Below are positions 1-8,437 of a stretch of 64,000 bases of DNA, piece after piece. Numbering within the stretch: position 1 is the first letter of the stretch; each line of letters starts with the position of its first letter. Below the pieces are notes generated by a model, which did no database searches, had not been told where the DNA came from, and was given only the letters and a program-made list of their open reading frames with translations. Origin of the DNA: Acidimicrobiales bacterium. Its GTDB lineage: Bacteria > Actinomycetota > Acidimicrobiia > Acidimicrobiales > MedAcidi-G1. Location: positions 62,001 through 126,000 of the forward strand of contig JAKURY010000002.1 in assembly GCA_022452145.1 (NCBI GenBank). The letters run 5' to 3'. A program made the position numbers and the translations under genes.

Positions 1-274
1 GGCGGTCGAGGCCCCCGGTACCCAGGACGTGACCGTGGAGGTGGCCGTCGACCAGCTGCCGCCGGGGGCGGCTGCCACCACCCAGGCCGCGTTCCTGCGC
101 GCCCACGGCATCGACGATCTCGTGGCCGACGGCCGTCGCCTATGGGCGGAGCGGGCCGGCCTAGGCGACCTCGGGGCACTGCTGGCCAGAAGCAGGATCG
201 CCGAGGCCGATGCCCTGCTGGACGCGGGCGGCCTGGGCGGGTTCATCGCCCTGGAGTGGTGCGTCGGCTCCTGA
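1..274 (+). CDS. SAM-dependent methyltransferase, MidA/DUF185-like, 3' end only
   Basis: Open frame running in from the left edge and ending in TGA at 272-274, so the start lies outside the window. About 90 C-terminal residues are visible. The segment TTQAAFLRAHGI followed by a helix with SRIAEADALLD and the end GLGGFIALEWC resembles the C-terminus of MidA/NDUFAF7-type methyltransferases, where a 'TQ..FL...GI' motif precedes a final 'mG..f.vl' strand. The SAM-binding core is not in view, so the assignment rests on this tail alone. The next gene follows after about 60 nt on the same strand. Confidence 0.5.
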   Translation, partial: AVEAPGTQDVTVEVAVDQLPPGAAATTQAAFLRAHGIDDLVADGRRLWAERAGLGDLGALLARSRIAEADALLDAGGLGGFIALEWCVGS

Positions 275-334
275 TACGCACAGGTCGGCTGACTAGGGTC
301 CGGTCCCGGACCAGATCCGGCCAGGGGGCGACCG

Positions 335-2329
335 TTGAACGAACCGACCATCGAGGACTACTACGTCGAGGACCGTACGTTCCCGCCCTCGCCCACCTTC
401 AGGGCAGCCGCGCTGCTGGGCGACGCCTCCCACCACGAGGAGGCCGCCGCCGACTACGAGGCCTTCTGGGCCCGGCAGGCCCGCGAGCTGTTGAGCTGGG
501 ACGAGGACTTCCACACCACGCTGGACTGGGACCTGCCGTACGCCGAGTGGTTCGTGGGCGGGAAGCTGAACCTGTCGGCCAACTGCCTGGACCGGCACGT
601 GGAAGCCGGCCTGGGCGACCGCATCGCCTACTTCTGGGAGGGTGAGCCGGGCGACACCCGGGAGATCACATACGCTCAACTCCTGGACGAGGTCTGCCGC
701 TTCGCCAACGTGCTGCGGGGCCTGGGCCTGCAGAAGGGCGACCGGGTGGCCATCTACATGCCGATGATCCCCGAACTCCCGGTGGCCATGCTGGCCTGCA
801 CCCGGATCGGGGTGGCCCACAGCGTCATCTTCGGCGGCTTCTCGCCCGACTCCATCGTGGACCGCTGCGAGGACGCCGAGGCGCGCCTGATCATCACGGC
901 CGACGCCGGCTACCGCCGGGGCGAGCCCTCGGCGCTGAAGGTCAACGTGGACGCCGCCCTGGAGATCGGGGCGGCATCGGTGGAGCACGTGGTGGTCGTT
1001 AACCGCTGCGACGTCGACGTCACCATGGTGGGCGGCCGAGACCTCTGGTGGCACGACCTGGTCGCCGACGCCCTGCCCGACTGTCCGGCCGAGCCGATGG
1101 ACTCCGAGCAGCTGCTGTACCTGCTCTACACCTCGGGCACCACGGCCAAGCCCAAGGGCATCATGCACACGACCGGCGGCTACCTCACGCAGGTGGCCTA
1201 CACCCACCGCTACACCTTCGACCTGCGGCCCGACGAGGACGTCTACTGGTGCGCGGCCGACATCGGCTGGGTGACTGGCCACAGCTACATCGTTTATGGC
1301 CCGCTCGCCAACGGGTGCACCTCGGTGATGTACGAGGGCACACCGGACACGCCGCGGCCGGAGTTCCGCACCGGTGAAAGGGCGTCGTGGCCCAGGGACC
1401 GGCTGTGGGACATCATCGAGCGGTACGGGGTGACCCAGCTGTACACCGCACCCACGGCCATCCGGACGTTCATGAAGTGGGGGACCGTTGACGCGGCGGC
1501 CCACGACCTGTCGTCGCTACGGGTGCTGGGCACGGTCGGCGAGCCGATCAACCCCGAGGCGTGGATGTGGTACCACACCCACATCGGTGGGTCGTCCTGC
1601 CCGATAGTGGACACCTGGTGGCAGACCGAGACCGGAGGGCACATGATCTCGCCGCTGCCCGGGGTCACAACCACCAAGCCGGGGTCGGCCTGCCAGACGA
1701 TTCCCGGGGTGTTCGCCGAACTGGTCGACGATGCCGGCGCACCGGTTGCCCGGGGTGGCGGTTACCTCACCATCACCAGGCCGTGGCCGGCGATGCTGCG
1801 CGGCATCTGGGGCGATCCGGAGCGCTACATGGACACCTACTGGTCCCGTTTCGAGGGTCGCTACTTCGCCGGCGACGGGGCAAAGGTGGACGAGGACGGC
1901 TACCTGTGGCTGCTGGGTCGGGTGGACGACGTCATGAACGTGTCGGGGCACCGCATCTCGACCGCAGAGGTGGAGTCGGCCCTTGTAGATCACCCGGCTG
2001 TGGCCGAGGCGGCCGTGGTCGGTGCCTCCGACGACACCACCGGCCAGGCCATCGTGGGCTACGTGATTCTGCGCGGTACCCACCAGGCGTCACCCGAGTT
2101 GGGCGAGGAGATCCGGGGCCACGTCGCCACCAAGTTGGGCCCGATTGCCCGACCGAAGGTCGTCTTGCTGGTGCCCGACCTGCCCAAGACGCGCAGTGGA
2201 AAGATCATGCGTCGCCTGCTAAGAGACGTGGCCGAGGGTCGCGACCTGGGCGACACCACGACGTTGGCCGACTCCGGGGTGGTCGACGAGATCCGGACCA
2301 GGGCTGCCGAGTCACCACAGGAGGACTGA
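335..2329 (+). CDS. acs: Acetyl-CoA synthetase (AMP-forming)
   Basis: ANL-superfamily ligase of 664 aa, the usual length for Acs. It activates acetate with ATP to acetyl-AMP and transfers it to CoA in the cytoplasm. The P-loop-like motif YTSGTTAKPKG is at residues 265-275. The adenylation motif WWQTETGG follows, and the C-terminal lysine motif TRSGKIMRR places the reactive Lys at about 623; in this family that Lys is acetylated by Pat/GNAT enzymes to switch the enzyme off. The start is TTG at 335, chosen because GGGGG at 324-328 sits 6 nt upstream and the protein then begins just before the conserved N-terminal region. A propionyl-CoA or acetoacetyl-CoA preference cannot be excluded from sequence. 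Confidence 0.93.
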   Translation: MNEPTIEDYYVEDRTFPPSPTFRAAALLGDASHHEEAAADYEAFWARQARELLSWDEDFHTTLDWDLPYAEWFVGGKLNLSANCLDRHVEAGLGDRIAYFWEGEPGDTREITYAQLLDEVCRFANVLRGLGLQKGDRVAIYMPMIPELPVAMLACTRIGVAHSVIFGGFSPDSIVDRCEDAEARLIITADAGYRRGEPSALKVNVDAALEIGAASVEHVVVVNRCDVDVTMVGGRDLWWHDLVADALPDCPAEPMDSEQLLYLLYTSGTTAKPKGIMHTTGGYLTQVAYTHRYTFDLRPDEDVYWCAADIGWVTGHSYIVYGPLANGCTSVMYEGTPDTPRPEFRTGERASWPRDRLWDIIERYGVTQLYTAPTAIRTFMKWGTVDAAAHDLSSLRVLGTVGEPINPEAWMWYHTHIGGSSCPIVDTWWQTETGGHMISPLPGVTTTKPGSACQTIPGVFAELVDDAGAPVARGGGYLTITRPWPAMLRGIWGDPERYMDTYWSRFEGRYFAGDGAKVDEDGYLWLLGRVDDVMNVSGHRISTAEVESALVDHPAVAEAAVVGASDDTTGQAIVGYVILRGTHQASPELGEEIRGHVATKLGPIARPKVVLLVPDLPKTRSGKIMRRLLRDVAEGRDLGDTTTLADSGVVDEIRTRAAESPQED

Positions 2330-2350
2330 GCCACGTCCACGGTCCACATC

Positions 2351-2815
2351 GTGGGTGCCCGACCGGTCGTCCTGGGGCCGGCGGTGGTAGTCGACGTCGA
2401 CGGGGTGCTGTCCGACGCCTCCGGCCGACAGCACCTGCTGGTCGGACCGACCAGGGCGTGGGAGGAGTTCTTCGAGGCGTCGGTCGAGGATCCGCCGATC
2501 CCCGAGGGCATCCGCCTCGTGGCGGGGCTGGTGGGCGAGCGCACCATCATCCTCCTGACGGCCCGGCCGGCCCGTCTGGCCGACACCACCGTGGCCTGGC
2601 TGGGGCGTCACGGGGTGTCCTGGGACCTGCTGGTCATGCGGGTCGACGGCGACCGGCGGAGTTCCCCTGATGTCAAGCTGGATGCGCTGGACAGGCTGCG
2701 GACGGACGGGCACGACGTCCAGCTGGCCGTGGACGACGATCCCCGGAACGTCGAAATGTACCGGCTCGCCGGCGTGCCGACCGTCTACGTGCACTCCGGC
2801 TACTACGACCTCTGA
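2351..2815 (+). CDS. HAD-like phosphatase domain protein
   Basis: About 154 aa with HAD signatures: DVDGVLSD near the N-terminus (nucleophile and acid/base Asp at residues 15 and 17 of this model), LLTARPAR (motif II Thr), and [12 protein letters not shown] (metal-binding acidic motif). The layout resembles the phosphatase domain of polynucleotide kinase-phosphatase and class B acid phosphatases. The substrate is unknown. The GTG at 2351 is the first standard start, but it has no Shine-Dalgarno sequence. A strong AGGAGG at 2319-2324 lies 8 nt before an in-frame ACG at 2333, which would add six residues, so an ACG start is plausible. The gene follows acs closely and may be co-transcribed. Confidence 0.75.
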   Translation: MGARPVVLGPAVVVDVDGVLSDASGRQHLLVGPTRAWEEFFEASVEDPPIPEGIRLVAGLVGERTIILLTARPARLADTTVAWLGRHGVSWDLLVMRVDGDRRSSPDVKLDALDRLRTDGHDVQLAVDDDPRNVEMYRLAGVPTVYVHSGYYDL

Positions 2816-2909
2816 GCCGACTCCCGGATCGCCCGGGTGGCGATGCCACGACCGGTTCGACCGGCCCTACGCTGGAGGTTCCGATCGGACGAGGAGCCCA
2901 CCCTTCCCC

Positions 2910-3794
2910 ATGTTGAACACAGCCAAGACCTTTATTCTCCTGGCCCTCCTCGGAGGCCTGTTCGTCGTTATCGGGGGGGCGCTCCTCGGCTCCGGTGGCC
3001 TGGTAATCGGGCTGGTCGTCGGGCTGGTCTTGGTGGGTGCCGGTTACTGGGGCAGCGACCGTCTGGCCATCGCTTCGGCCCGAGCCGTTCCCGCTGAGCC
3101 CGCCGATTACCCCGAGTACCACCGGACGATGATCGAGCTGACCAGTGCGGTGGGCCTACCGATGCCCAAGTTGTACGTGTCGCCCAACCCGCAGCCCAAC
3201 GCCTTCGCCACCGGCCGCAACCCCGACCACGCCGCGGTGGCCATCACCCAGGGGCTGATCGACCACATGGACTGGTACGAGATCCGCGGCGTGCTGGCCC
3301 ACGAATTGAGCCACATCCGCAACCGGGACATCCTCATCGGATCGGTGGCCGCGGCCATCGGCATGGCCATCACCGTCGTTGCCCACTTGGCTTACTTTGC
3401 CGCCATTTTTGGGGGCGGTGGTCGCGGCCGGGGCCGCAATCCGATAGGTGGGTTGGCCATGCTCATCCTGGCCCCCTTAGCGGCGGGGCTCATCCAGGCC
3501 GCCATCAGTAAACGCCGCGAGTTCCATGCCGACGCCTCGGCGGCCCGCCTCATGGGCGACGGCGAGCCGTTGGCCCGGGCCCTCGAGAAGCTCGAGGTCG
3601 GCTCGGGACGTATTCCCTCCGGGGTGAACCCCAACCAGGCCTCGTCCTACATCGTCAACCCGCTCAAGGCCGAAGCCCGAGGACGGGGTGGGAGCCGGCT
3701 GTTCTCCACTCATCCGTCGACCGCCGATCGAGTGGAGCGGTTGCGCGACGGCTCTTGGAATCAGGGGACGGTAGGAGGCGGGCCTATCTCCTGA
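2910..3794 (+). CDS. htpX: HtpX-type membrane zinc metalloprotease (M48B)
   Basis: 294 aa. The N-terminus holds two hydrophobic segments (about residues 7-50), followed by the zinc motif HELSH at residues 131-135, a further hydrophobic pair and the third-ligand motif EFHAD. This is the HtpX arrangement: a membrane-anchored protease with its active site facing the cytoplasm that degrades misfolded membrane proteins. The ATG at 2910 gives the family-typical start ([11 protein letters not shown]) with GAGGAG at 2891-2896 upstream; a longer open frame upstream overlaps the previous gene and is not used. A TANNNT box (TACGCT, 2868-2873) precedes it without a clear -35. Confidence 0.93.
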   Translation: MLNTAKTFILLALLGGLFVVIGGALLGSGGLVIGLVVGLVLVGAGYWGSDRLAIASARAVPAEPADYPEYHRTMIELTSAVGLPMPKLYVSPNPQPNAFATGRNPDHAAVAITQGLIDHMDWYEIRGVLAHELSHIRNRDILIGSVAAAIGMAITVVAHLAYFAAIFGGGGRGRGRNPIGGLAMLILAPLAAGLIQAAISKRREFHADASAARLMGDGEPLARALEKLEVGSGRIPSGVNPNQASSYIVNPLKAEARGRGGSRLFSTHPSTADRVERLRDGSWNQGTVGGGPIS

Positions 3795-3810
3795 CCCATC
3801 GAGGGGTCAG
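3791..3810. terminator. Weak hairpin between convergent htpX and yajQ
   Basis: CTGACCC and GGGTCAG form a 7-bp stem with a 6-nt loop, overlapping the htpX stop codon. The two flanking genes converge with only 30 bp between them, so a shared terminator is expected here. There is no T tract on either strand, so this is tentative. Confidence 0.35.
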
Positions 3811-3824
3811 CGCTCCCGCGGTGT

Positions 3825-4313
3825 TCAGTCCCGGAAGTTGTTGAACTGCAGGGGGATTCCCAGGTCGGCGGCCTTCAGCGCCGCGATGACCTCCTGGAGG
3901 GCGTCCCGCTTCTTGCCCGTCACCCGCACCTGGTCACCCTGCGTCTGGGACTGGACGCTCTTCAGACCCAGGTCCTTGATGGTCCGGTTGACCGACCTGG
4001 CCCTCTCGGAGTCGATGCCCGCCTGAAGACGGGCGAACTGCCGCGACCGGGCACCGCTGGCCTCCTCCACCTTCCCCCAGTCCAGCGACTTGAGCGACAC
4101 CTTGCGGCGAACCAGCTTCTCCTCCAGCACCAGTACCAGGGCGGAAAGGCGGTCCTCGGTGGAGGACTCCAACTTGATGGCCCCGTCCTGGAGTTCGACG
4201 ATCGATTCGGTGCCCTTGAAGTCGAAGCGCGTGTGGACCTCGCGGGAGGCCTGGTCCACGGCGTTGCGGACCTCCTGGAGGTCGATCTTGGAAACGACGT
4301 CGAAGCTCGGCAT
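3825..4313 (-). CDS. yajQ: YajQ/DUF520 family nucleotide-binding protein
   Basis: 162 aa, full length for the family. It begins MPSFDVVSKIDLQEVRNAVDQ, with the conserved TRFDFKGT segment and the C-terminal QFNNFRD ending seen across YajQ proteins. YajQ has two ferredoxin-like repeats; some members bind cyclic-di-GMP and others have been linked to RNA or tRNA binding, so the physiological ligand here is open. The start ATG (complement of 4311-4313) has no Shine-Dalgarno sequence. A TAGGGT box lies only 6 nt upstream of it, so the mRNA is probably leaderless. Confidence 0.93.
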   Translation of the reverse strand: MPSFDVVSKIDLQEVRNAVDQASREVHTRFDFKGTESIVELQDGAIKLESSTEDRLSALVLVLEEKLVRRKVSLKSLDWGKVEEASGARSRQFARLQAGIDSERARSVNRTIKDLGLKSVQSQTQGDQVRVTGKKRDALQEVIAALKAADLGIPLQFNNFRD

Positions 4314-4319
4314 GCGCGC

Positions 4320-4325
4320 ACCCTA
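4320..4325 (-). promoter_or_regulatory. -10 box of yajQ, leaderless type
   Basis: On the minus strand TAGGGT is followed by GCGCGC and then the ATG of yajQ. A -10 ending 6 nt before the start codon places transcription initiation at or next to the A of ATG. No clear TTG-type -35 is seen. Confidence 0.5.
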
Positions 4326-4366
4326 CCCGGAGGCCCTTGTCGACCCGGAGGCCCTTGTCGACCCGG
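4326..4366. repeat. 18-bp tandem duplication upstream of yajQ
   Basis: CCCGGAGGCCCTTGTCGA occurs at 4326-4343 and again at 4344-4361, with a third partial copy CCCGG. It lies in non-coding DNA between the divergent yajQ and tRNA-Tyr genes. It is probably a replication-slippage duplication; no function is evident. Confidence 0.85.
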
Positions 4367-4440
4367 CGCCGCGCTGCACGACCCAGCCACCAGTCGTAGC
4401 GGGCCGTGCTGCTCCGGTGGGGGAGCAGCGGGTGCGTGGG

Positions 4441-4446
4441 TATCCT
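4441..4446 (+). promoter_or_regulatory. Possible -10 box of tRNA-Tyr
   Basis: TATCCT lies 10 nt before the 5' end of the tRNA and fits the TANNNT pattern used elsewhere in the window. No convincing -35 is present. Confidence 0.35.
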
Positions 4447-4456
4447 CCGGATTCGC

Positions 4457-4538
4457 GGGTCGGTGCCCGAGTGGCCAAAGGGAACGGGCTGTAAACCCGT
4501 CGGCAACGCCTTCGGAGGTTCAAATCCTCCCCGGCCCA
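4457..4538 (+). tRNA. tRNA-Tyr (GTA)
   Basis: 82-nt class II tRNA. Acceptor GGGTCGG pairs with CCGGCCC (one G-U), the anticodon stem ACGGG/CCCGT encloses loop CTGTAAA with anticodon GTA at 4491-4493, the variable arm is long as expected for bacterial Tyr, and the T arm is GGAGG-TTCAAAT-CCTCC. The discriminator is A, and no CCA is encoded. A GUN anticodon makes it a candidate for queuosine modification, relevant to the DUF3524 gene at 48,398. Confidence 0.96.
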
Positions 4539-4553
4539 CGTTGTGATGTCGTT

Positions 4554-4584
4554 GAGACCCCCGAACCCGAGGTTCGGGGGTCTC
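4554..4584. terminator. Bidirectional terminator between tRNA-Tyr and GNAT gene
   Basis: Perfect 14-bp stem GAGACCCCCGAACC / GGTTCGGGGGTCTC with a 3-nt loop CGA. It lies just after tRNA-Tyr and just after the end of the convergent GNAT gene, so it can serve both. The flanking T run is poor on each side. Confidence 0.8.
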
Positions 4585-4628
4585 TTCACGTCCAGGTCGC
4601 CGGTACGGCGAGGCGGCTCAGCGCCCGG

Positions 4629-5120
4629 TCAGTCGTCGAAGACGACCTGCATGACCGTGACATCCTGCCAGCGGCCGAACTTACGGCCGACCTGGCGCTC
4701 GACTCCCACCTCGGTGAATCCGTGCTTGGCGTGTAGGGCCATGCTGGCCGCGTTCCCACCACCGATCCTGGCGATGACCGAGTGGAAGCCGCTGGTCCGA
4801 CCCACCTCCAGCAGGGCGCCCAGGAGCCGGTCGGCGATGCCGAGGCCCCTGTGCCCGGCACCCACGTAGACCGAGTTCTCGACGGTGCTGCGGTAGGCGG
4901 CCCGTTCCCTGTACGACGACAACGAGGCGAAGCCGGCCACCTCTCCGTCCACCTCGGCCACCAGCACGCTGAACGCCCCGGACCGTTCGGCCAGCCACGC
5001 GGCCTGGTCCTCCTCGCTGCGCTCCACGATGTCGAAGGTGGCTGCGGAGGACATCACCTCGTGGTTGTAGATGGCCCGGATCGCCTCGGCGTCGGCAGGC
5101 ACGGCGAGCCGGATCTGCAT
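4629..5120 (-). CDS. GNAT acetyltransferase, phosphinothricin acetyltransferase-like
   Basis: 163 aa starting MQIRLAVPADAEAIRAIYN. The order of motifs fits the PAT/YncA branch of GNAT enzymes: the N-terminal 'AIYNHEV' helix, a SYRERAAY segment, the acetyl-CoA loop in VYVGAGHRGLGIADRLL and the C-terminal HAKHGFTEVG. Such enzymes acetylate small amine substrates, often toxic amino-acid analogues; the true substrate is unknown. The start at 5120 is preferred over an upstream in-frame start because a TACCGT -10 box lies 6 nt before this ATG and there is no Shine-Dalgarno sequence, pointing to a leaderless message. Confidence 0.88.
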   Translation of the reverse strand: MQIRLAVPADAEAIRAIYNHEVMSSAATFDIVERSEEDQAAWLAERSGAFSVLVAEVDGEVAGFASLSSYRERAAYRSTVENSVYVGAGHRGLGIADRLLGALLEVGRTSGFHSVIARIGGGNAASMALHAKHGFTEVGVERQVGRKFGRWQDVTVMQVVFDD

Positions 5121-5126
5121 GGGTCG

Positions 5127-5132
5127 ACGGTA
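5127..5132 (-). promoter_or_regulatory. -10 box of GNAT gene, leaderless type
   Basis: Minus-strand TACCGT, then CGACCC, then ATG. The 6-nt gap is the same as for yajQ. No -35 match is obvious. Confidence 0.5.
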
Positions 5133-5252
5133 CCGTGCCGCCGTCCCGGGACGTGGTGGTCCACCGTGTTCCGGGCTCGTGGCACGGGCCGTGGCGGTGT
5201 GAATTCCCGGATCGCGTGGCATCCTTGTGCCCGGTCATCGCAAGGTGGTCGG

Positions 5253-5325
5253 GCTCCCTTAGCTCAGTCGGCAGAGCGTCTCCATGGTAAGGAGAAGGTC
5301 GACAGTTCGATTCTGTCAGGGAGCT
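5253..5325 (+). tRNA. tRNA-Thr (GGT)
   Basis: 73 nt. Acceptor GCTCCCT/AGGGAGC, anticodon stem TCTCC/GGAGA with loop ATGGTAA (anticodon GGT, 5286-5288), T arm GACAG-TTCGATT-CTGTC, discriminator T. It begins the tRNA-Thr/tRNA-Met/rpmG cluster that is conserved in actinobacteria. Confidence 0.96.
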
Positions 5326-5329
5326 CGCT

Positions 5330-5403
5330 GGCGACGTAGCTCAGCTGGTGAGAGCGCTCGACTCATAATCGAGAGGTCGACAGTTCGAATCTGTCCGTCG
5401 CTA
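5330..5403 (+). tRNA. tRNA-Met (CAT), elongator
   Basis: 74 nt. Acceptor GGCGACG/CGTCGCT (terminal G-U), anticodon stem CTCGA/TCGAG with loop CTCATAA (anticodon CAT, 5364-5366), T arm GACAG-TTCGAAT-CTGTC. A CAT anticodon could also be tRNA-Ile2 with lysidine, but the position 4 nt after tRNA-Thr and before rpmG matches the elongator Met gene in this conserved cluster. It lacks the initiator features of three G-C pairs in the anticodon stem and an unpaired acceptor end. Confidence 0.93.
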
Positions 5404-5479
5404 CAAGCATCGGTACGTCGGTGGCGACCGATGAGGAACAGGGCCCGCCTCGACGGGCCGTCTAAGGAGCGAGGCCGAT

Positions 5480-5641
5480 ATGGCATCCGACAAGCGAGTG
5501 CATGTCACCCTGGAGTGCCAGGAGTGCAAGCGCAGGAACTACATCACAACCAAGTCCAAGGCGAACACCCGCGAGCGCATCCTGCTCAAGAAGTACTGCC
5601 GGTGGTGCAGGAGCCACGTCGACCACAAGGAGACACGCTGA
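5480..5641 (+). CDS. rpmG: 50S ribosomal protein L33, zinc-binding form
   Basis: 53 aa. Four cysteines in two CxxC pairs (C13/C16 and C40/C43) mark the zinc-binding 'C+' form of L33. In actinobacteria a zinc-free paralogue is often induced under zinc starvation; it would have to lie elsewhere. AAGGAG at 5464-5469 precedes the ATG. Located between tRNA-Met and tRNA-Trp, probably one transcript with the tRNAs. Confidence 0.95.
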   Translation: MASDKRVHVTLECQECKRRNYITTKSKANTRERILLKKYCRWCRSHVDHKETR

Positions 5642-5744
5642 GCGTCCCCATCCGGTTCCTGCCACCACGGGATGCCCCGGCGCCGCTGGTAACCTGCCGC
5701 CGTACCGCCCCCCGATTCCGACTCCGGGTCGGAGGTCGGGACCC

Positions 5745-5817
5745 AGGGCAGTGGCTCAATTGGTAGAGCACCGGTCTCCAAAACCGGCGGTTGGGGGTTC
5801 GAGTCCCTCCTGCCCTG
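5745..5817 (+). tRNA. tRNA-Trp (CCA)
   Basis: 73 nt. Acceptor AGGGCAG/CTGCCCT, anticodon stem CCGGT/ACCGG with loop CTCCAAA (anticodon CCA, 5778-5780), T arm GGGGG-TTCGAGT-CCCTC, discriminator G as required by tryptophanyl-tRNA synthetase. It sits directly upstream of secE, the usual bacterial arrangement. Confidence 0.96.
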
Positions 5818-5917
5818 CACGACCGGTTCAGGTGCCATGTGTCCTTCGCGGGGCGCGCGTCACCTTGGCCGCCAATAGCCTTACCCACCGTCCGAGAACG
5901 CGATCCGAGGCCTGACA

Positions 5918-6214
5918 ATGTCCATGAACCGCGAGCAGAAGCGCATGCTGCAGCGCCAGGGAGAGGTCGACGCCGACGGCGAGCCGATCCGCCAGCGTCG
6001 CCAGCAGCAGCAGCGTCCTGCCGAGGAGCGGACCGGGGTAGTCCAGTTCGGCCGGGAGGTCCGGGCCGAACTCCGCAAGGTGGCCTGGCCGTCCCGTTCC
6101 GAGACCGGCAACTACACCACGGTCGTGATCATCACCATCATCGCCATCACGCTGGTGGTCGCCAGTCTCGACTGGATCTTCTCCGAATCCGTCCTGGAGT
6201 TGTTTGACGTCTGA
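5918..6214 (+). CDS. secE: Preprotein translocase subunit SecE
   Basis: 98 aa. A hydrophilic N-terminal stretch rich in Gln and Arg is followed by the conserved amphipathic segment [19 protein letters not shown] and one C-terminal transmembrane helix ([20 protein letters not shown]). It is the clamp subunit of SecYEG; SecY is encoded at 33,541. The stop TGA overlaps the ATG of nusG (TGATG), so the two are translationally coupled. Confidence 0.96.
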   Translation: MSMNREQKRMLQRQGEVDADGEPIRQRRQQQQRPAEERTGVVQFGREVRAELRKVAWPSRSETGNYTTVVIITIIAITLVVASLDWIFSESVLELFDV

Positions 6215-7041
6215 TGAGCACCACCGAAGAACCAGAAGTCACCACCGAGGTGCTGGACGCTGCTTCCGAGCTCCTACCCACCGGCAAGGTCGTGCACGCC
6301 GACGAACCCGTCGAGGAACTGCTCGAGGGCGGCCTGACCACCGAGGCGGCGGCCGACCTGCTGCCGACCGGCGATGCCGCGGTAGACGAGACGCCCGCCG
6401 AGCCCGAGTCCTCCTCCGCCGATCTCGAGGTGCTCGACGAGGACGACCTCTTCGACGAGGACGCTGAGCCGGCCGTCGAGCGGGAGAGCGCCTTTGACCG
6501 CCCGGGCAACTGGTACGTCGTCCATACCCAGTCGGGCTATGAGAAGAAGGTCCGCCAGAACCTCCGGGCCAGGGCAGCGTCGATGCACCTGGAGGATCGG
6601 ATCCTCGAGGTCGAGATCCCGATGGAGGACGTCGACGAGTTCCGTAACGGCAAGAAGGTCACCATCTCTAAGAAGGTCTTCCCCGGCTACCTGCTGGTGC
6701 GCTGCTACCTCGACGACGAGGCCTGGGGCGCCATCCGCGACACGCCGGGCATCGTCAACTTCGTCGGCGCAGGCGGCAAGCCGTCCCGGCTGGGTCGCAG
6801 GGAGGTCGAGACGTTCCTCCCAGTGGCCGACGAGTCGCACGACGTGGTGCCCAAACGGTCCAAGGCCCGATTCGGCTACGGCGTGGGCGAGACCGTCAGG
6901 GTCAAGGATGGGCCGTTTGCCGACTTCTCCGGTGCCATCGTCGAGATAAACGAGGACCAGCTGAAGGTGAAGGTCCTGGTGAACATCTTCGGTCGGGAGA
7001 CCCCGGTCGAGTTGGAGTTCGCCCAGGTGGCCCAGTTGTAG
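6214..7041 (+). CDS. nusG: Transcription termination/antitermination factor NusG with acidic N-terminal extension
   Basis: 275 aa. Residues 1 to about 95 are an acidic, low-complexity extension; the NGN domain starts at [15 protein letters not shown] (W100), and the C-terminal KOW domain contains [16 protein letters not shown]. NusG travels with RNA polymerase, links it to Rho or to the ribosome via S10, and sits beside rplK as in most bacteria. Without the extension the length is typical, about 180 aa. Extensions of this sort occur in actinobacterial NusG; their function is poorly known. Confidence 0.96.
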   Translation: MSTTEEPEVTTEVLDAASELLPTGKVVHADEPVEELLEGGLTTEAAADLLPTGDAAVDETPAEPESSSADLEVLDEDDLFDEDAEPAVERESAFDRPGNWYVVHTQSGYEKKVRQNLRARAASMHLEDRILEVEIPMEDVDEFRNGKKVTISKKVFPGYLLVRCYLDDEAWGAIRDTPGIVNFVGAGGKPSRLGRREVETFLPVADESHDVVPKRSKARFGYGVGETVRVKDGPFADFSGAIVEINEDQLKVKVLVNIFGRETPVELEFAQVAQL

Positions 7042-7190
7042 GGGTGACCGGCAGCACGGGTGGCGCGGGTTGCCGATCGCGGTGTGCCGCACCAGACTTG
7101 GCCGTTCCCCCAATCGATCCCCGGCGGTCGATGCCCCGGACCGACGTACCGGGTCGAAGACCACGAACTACGAGACACGAGTAGAGAACG

Positions 7191-7616
7191 ATGGCAAAGA
7201 AGAAGATCCTCACGGTCGTGAAGATCCAGATCCCTGCAGGCCAGGCCTCGCCGGCACCGCCGGTGGGCACCGCCCTGGGCCCGCACGGCGTGGCGATCAT
7301 GGACTTCTGCAAGGAGTACAACGCCAGGACCGAGGCCAAGCGCGGGCAGATCGTTCCGGTCGAGATCTCCATATACGAGGACAGGTCGTTCACCTTCATC
7401 ACCAGGACGCCGCCCACCTCGTTCCTCATCCGCCAGGCCGCCGGCCTGGACAAGGCCTCCCAGAACCCTGGCCGTGAAGAGGCGGGGTCGATCACCTGGG
7501 ACCAGGTGGTCGAGATCGCCGAGGCCAAGATGCCCGACCTGAACGCCATCGACCTCGAGGGCGCCAAGATGCAGGTGGCGGGTACCGCACGGAGCATGGG
7601 CATAGCCGTCGGCTGA
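7191..7616 (+). CDS. rplK: 50S ribosomal protein L11
   Basis: 141 aa, standard length. Begins [26 protein letters not shown] with the proline-rich N-terminal segment that contacts thiostrepton-type antibiotics and 23S rRNA helices 43-44, and ends in the RNA-binding domain ([13 protein letters not shown]). The 149-nt gap from nusG contains no obvious terminator and may be an untranslated leader. Confidence 0.97.
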   Translation: MAKKKILTVVKIQIPAGQASPAPPVGTALGPHGVAIMDFCKEYNARTEAKRGQIVPVEISIYEDRSFTFITRTPPTSFLIRQAAGLDKASQNPGREEAGSITWDQVVEIAEAKMPDLNAIDLEGAKMQVAGTARSMGIAVG

Positions 7617-7741
7617 CCGCCGATCGGCTCGCAACCGAAGATCCAGTAGAAGGTCGCCGCCCGATAGGTGGTTCCGGGACAGGGGAGTACCTCGCCCCGC
7701 CGGAGGTCACGACCGAGCCGAGGGAGCCAGGAGAAGGCGAC

Positions 7742-8437
7742 ATGGGTAGGACGGGAAAGCGCTACGACGACGCGGCGGCCCAGGTGCAACCTGACCAGAT
7801 GTACTCGGCTTCCGAGGCGCTGGGATTGGCTGCGTCCCTGGCCGGTGCGAAGTTCGACGAGGGCATCGACCTGGTCATCCGGTTGAGCGTCGACCCCCGC
7901 AAGTCCGACGAGATGGTGAGGGGCACGGTCGCCCTTCCGGCCGGTACAGGTCGGGACGTCCGGGTGGCCGTGTTCGCCCAGGGCGAGGCCGCCGCGGCGG
8001 CCCGCGAGGCCGGCGCAGACCACGTCGGTGCCGAGGAACTGGCCGCCGAGGTGGAGGGCGGCATGATGGACTTCGACGTGGCCATCGCCACGCCGGACAT
8101 GATGCCGACGGTTGGCAAGCTCGGACGGGCCCTGGGTCCCCGGGGCCTCATGCCCAACCCCAAGTCCGGCACGGTGACCGACGACGTCGCCAAGGCCGTC
8201 GGCGAGTTCAAGGGCGGCAAGGTGGAGTTCCGCACCGACCGGTACGGCAACGTCCACATGCCGATCGGAAGGGCCAGCTTCGAGGTATCCGACCTATCGG
8301 CCAACCTCACTGCAGCCGTCGAGGAGCTCGAGCGCCTGAAGCCATCGTCGGCCAAGGGCCGGTACCTCAAGAAGGTGTCGGTCTCGTCGACCATGGGTCC
8401 CGGCGTCCGGATCGATCCCCAGCGGGTCGGCGAGTAG
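7742..8437 (+). CDS. rplA: 50S ribosomal protein L1
   Basis: 231 aa. L1 stalk protein; the conserved GRALGPRGLMPNPKSGT segment is present, as is the SSTMGPG motif near the end. In many bacteria L1 also represses its own operon by binding the mRNA leader; the 125-nt gap after rplK could host such a site but I see no clear structure. AGGAGAAGG at 7729-7737 precedes the ATG. Confidence 0.97.
   Translation: MGRTGKRYDDAAAQVQPDQMYSASEALGLAASLAGAKFDEGIDLVIRLSVDPRKSDEMVRGTVALPAGTGRDVRVAVFAQGEAAAAAREAGADHVGAEELAAEVEGGMMDFDVAIATPDMMPTVGKLGRALGPRGLMPNPKSGTVTDDVAKAVGEFKGGKVEFRTDRYGNVHMPIGRASFEVSDLSANLTAAVEELERLKPSSAKGRYLKKVSVSSTMGPGVRIDPQRVGE

Noticed and set aside
2670-2909. N-terminal extension of htpX back to 2670
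   Set aside because: It overlaps the HAD-like gene out of frame, is low-complexity, and the conserved HtpX start with membrane helix begins at 2910.
5330-5403. CAT tRNA as tRNA-Ile2 or initiator tRNA
   Set aside because: Genomic position in the Thr-Met-rpmG cluster and lack of initiator features favour elongator tRNA-Met.
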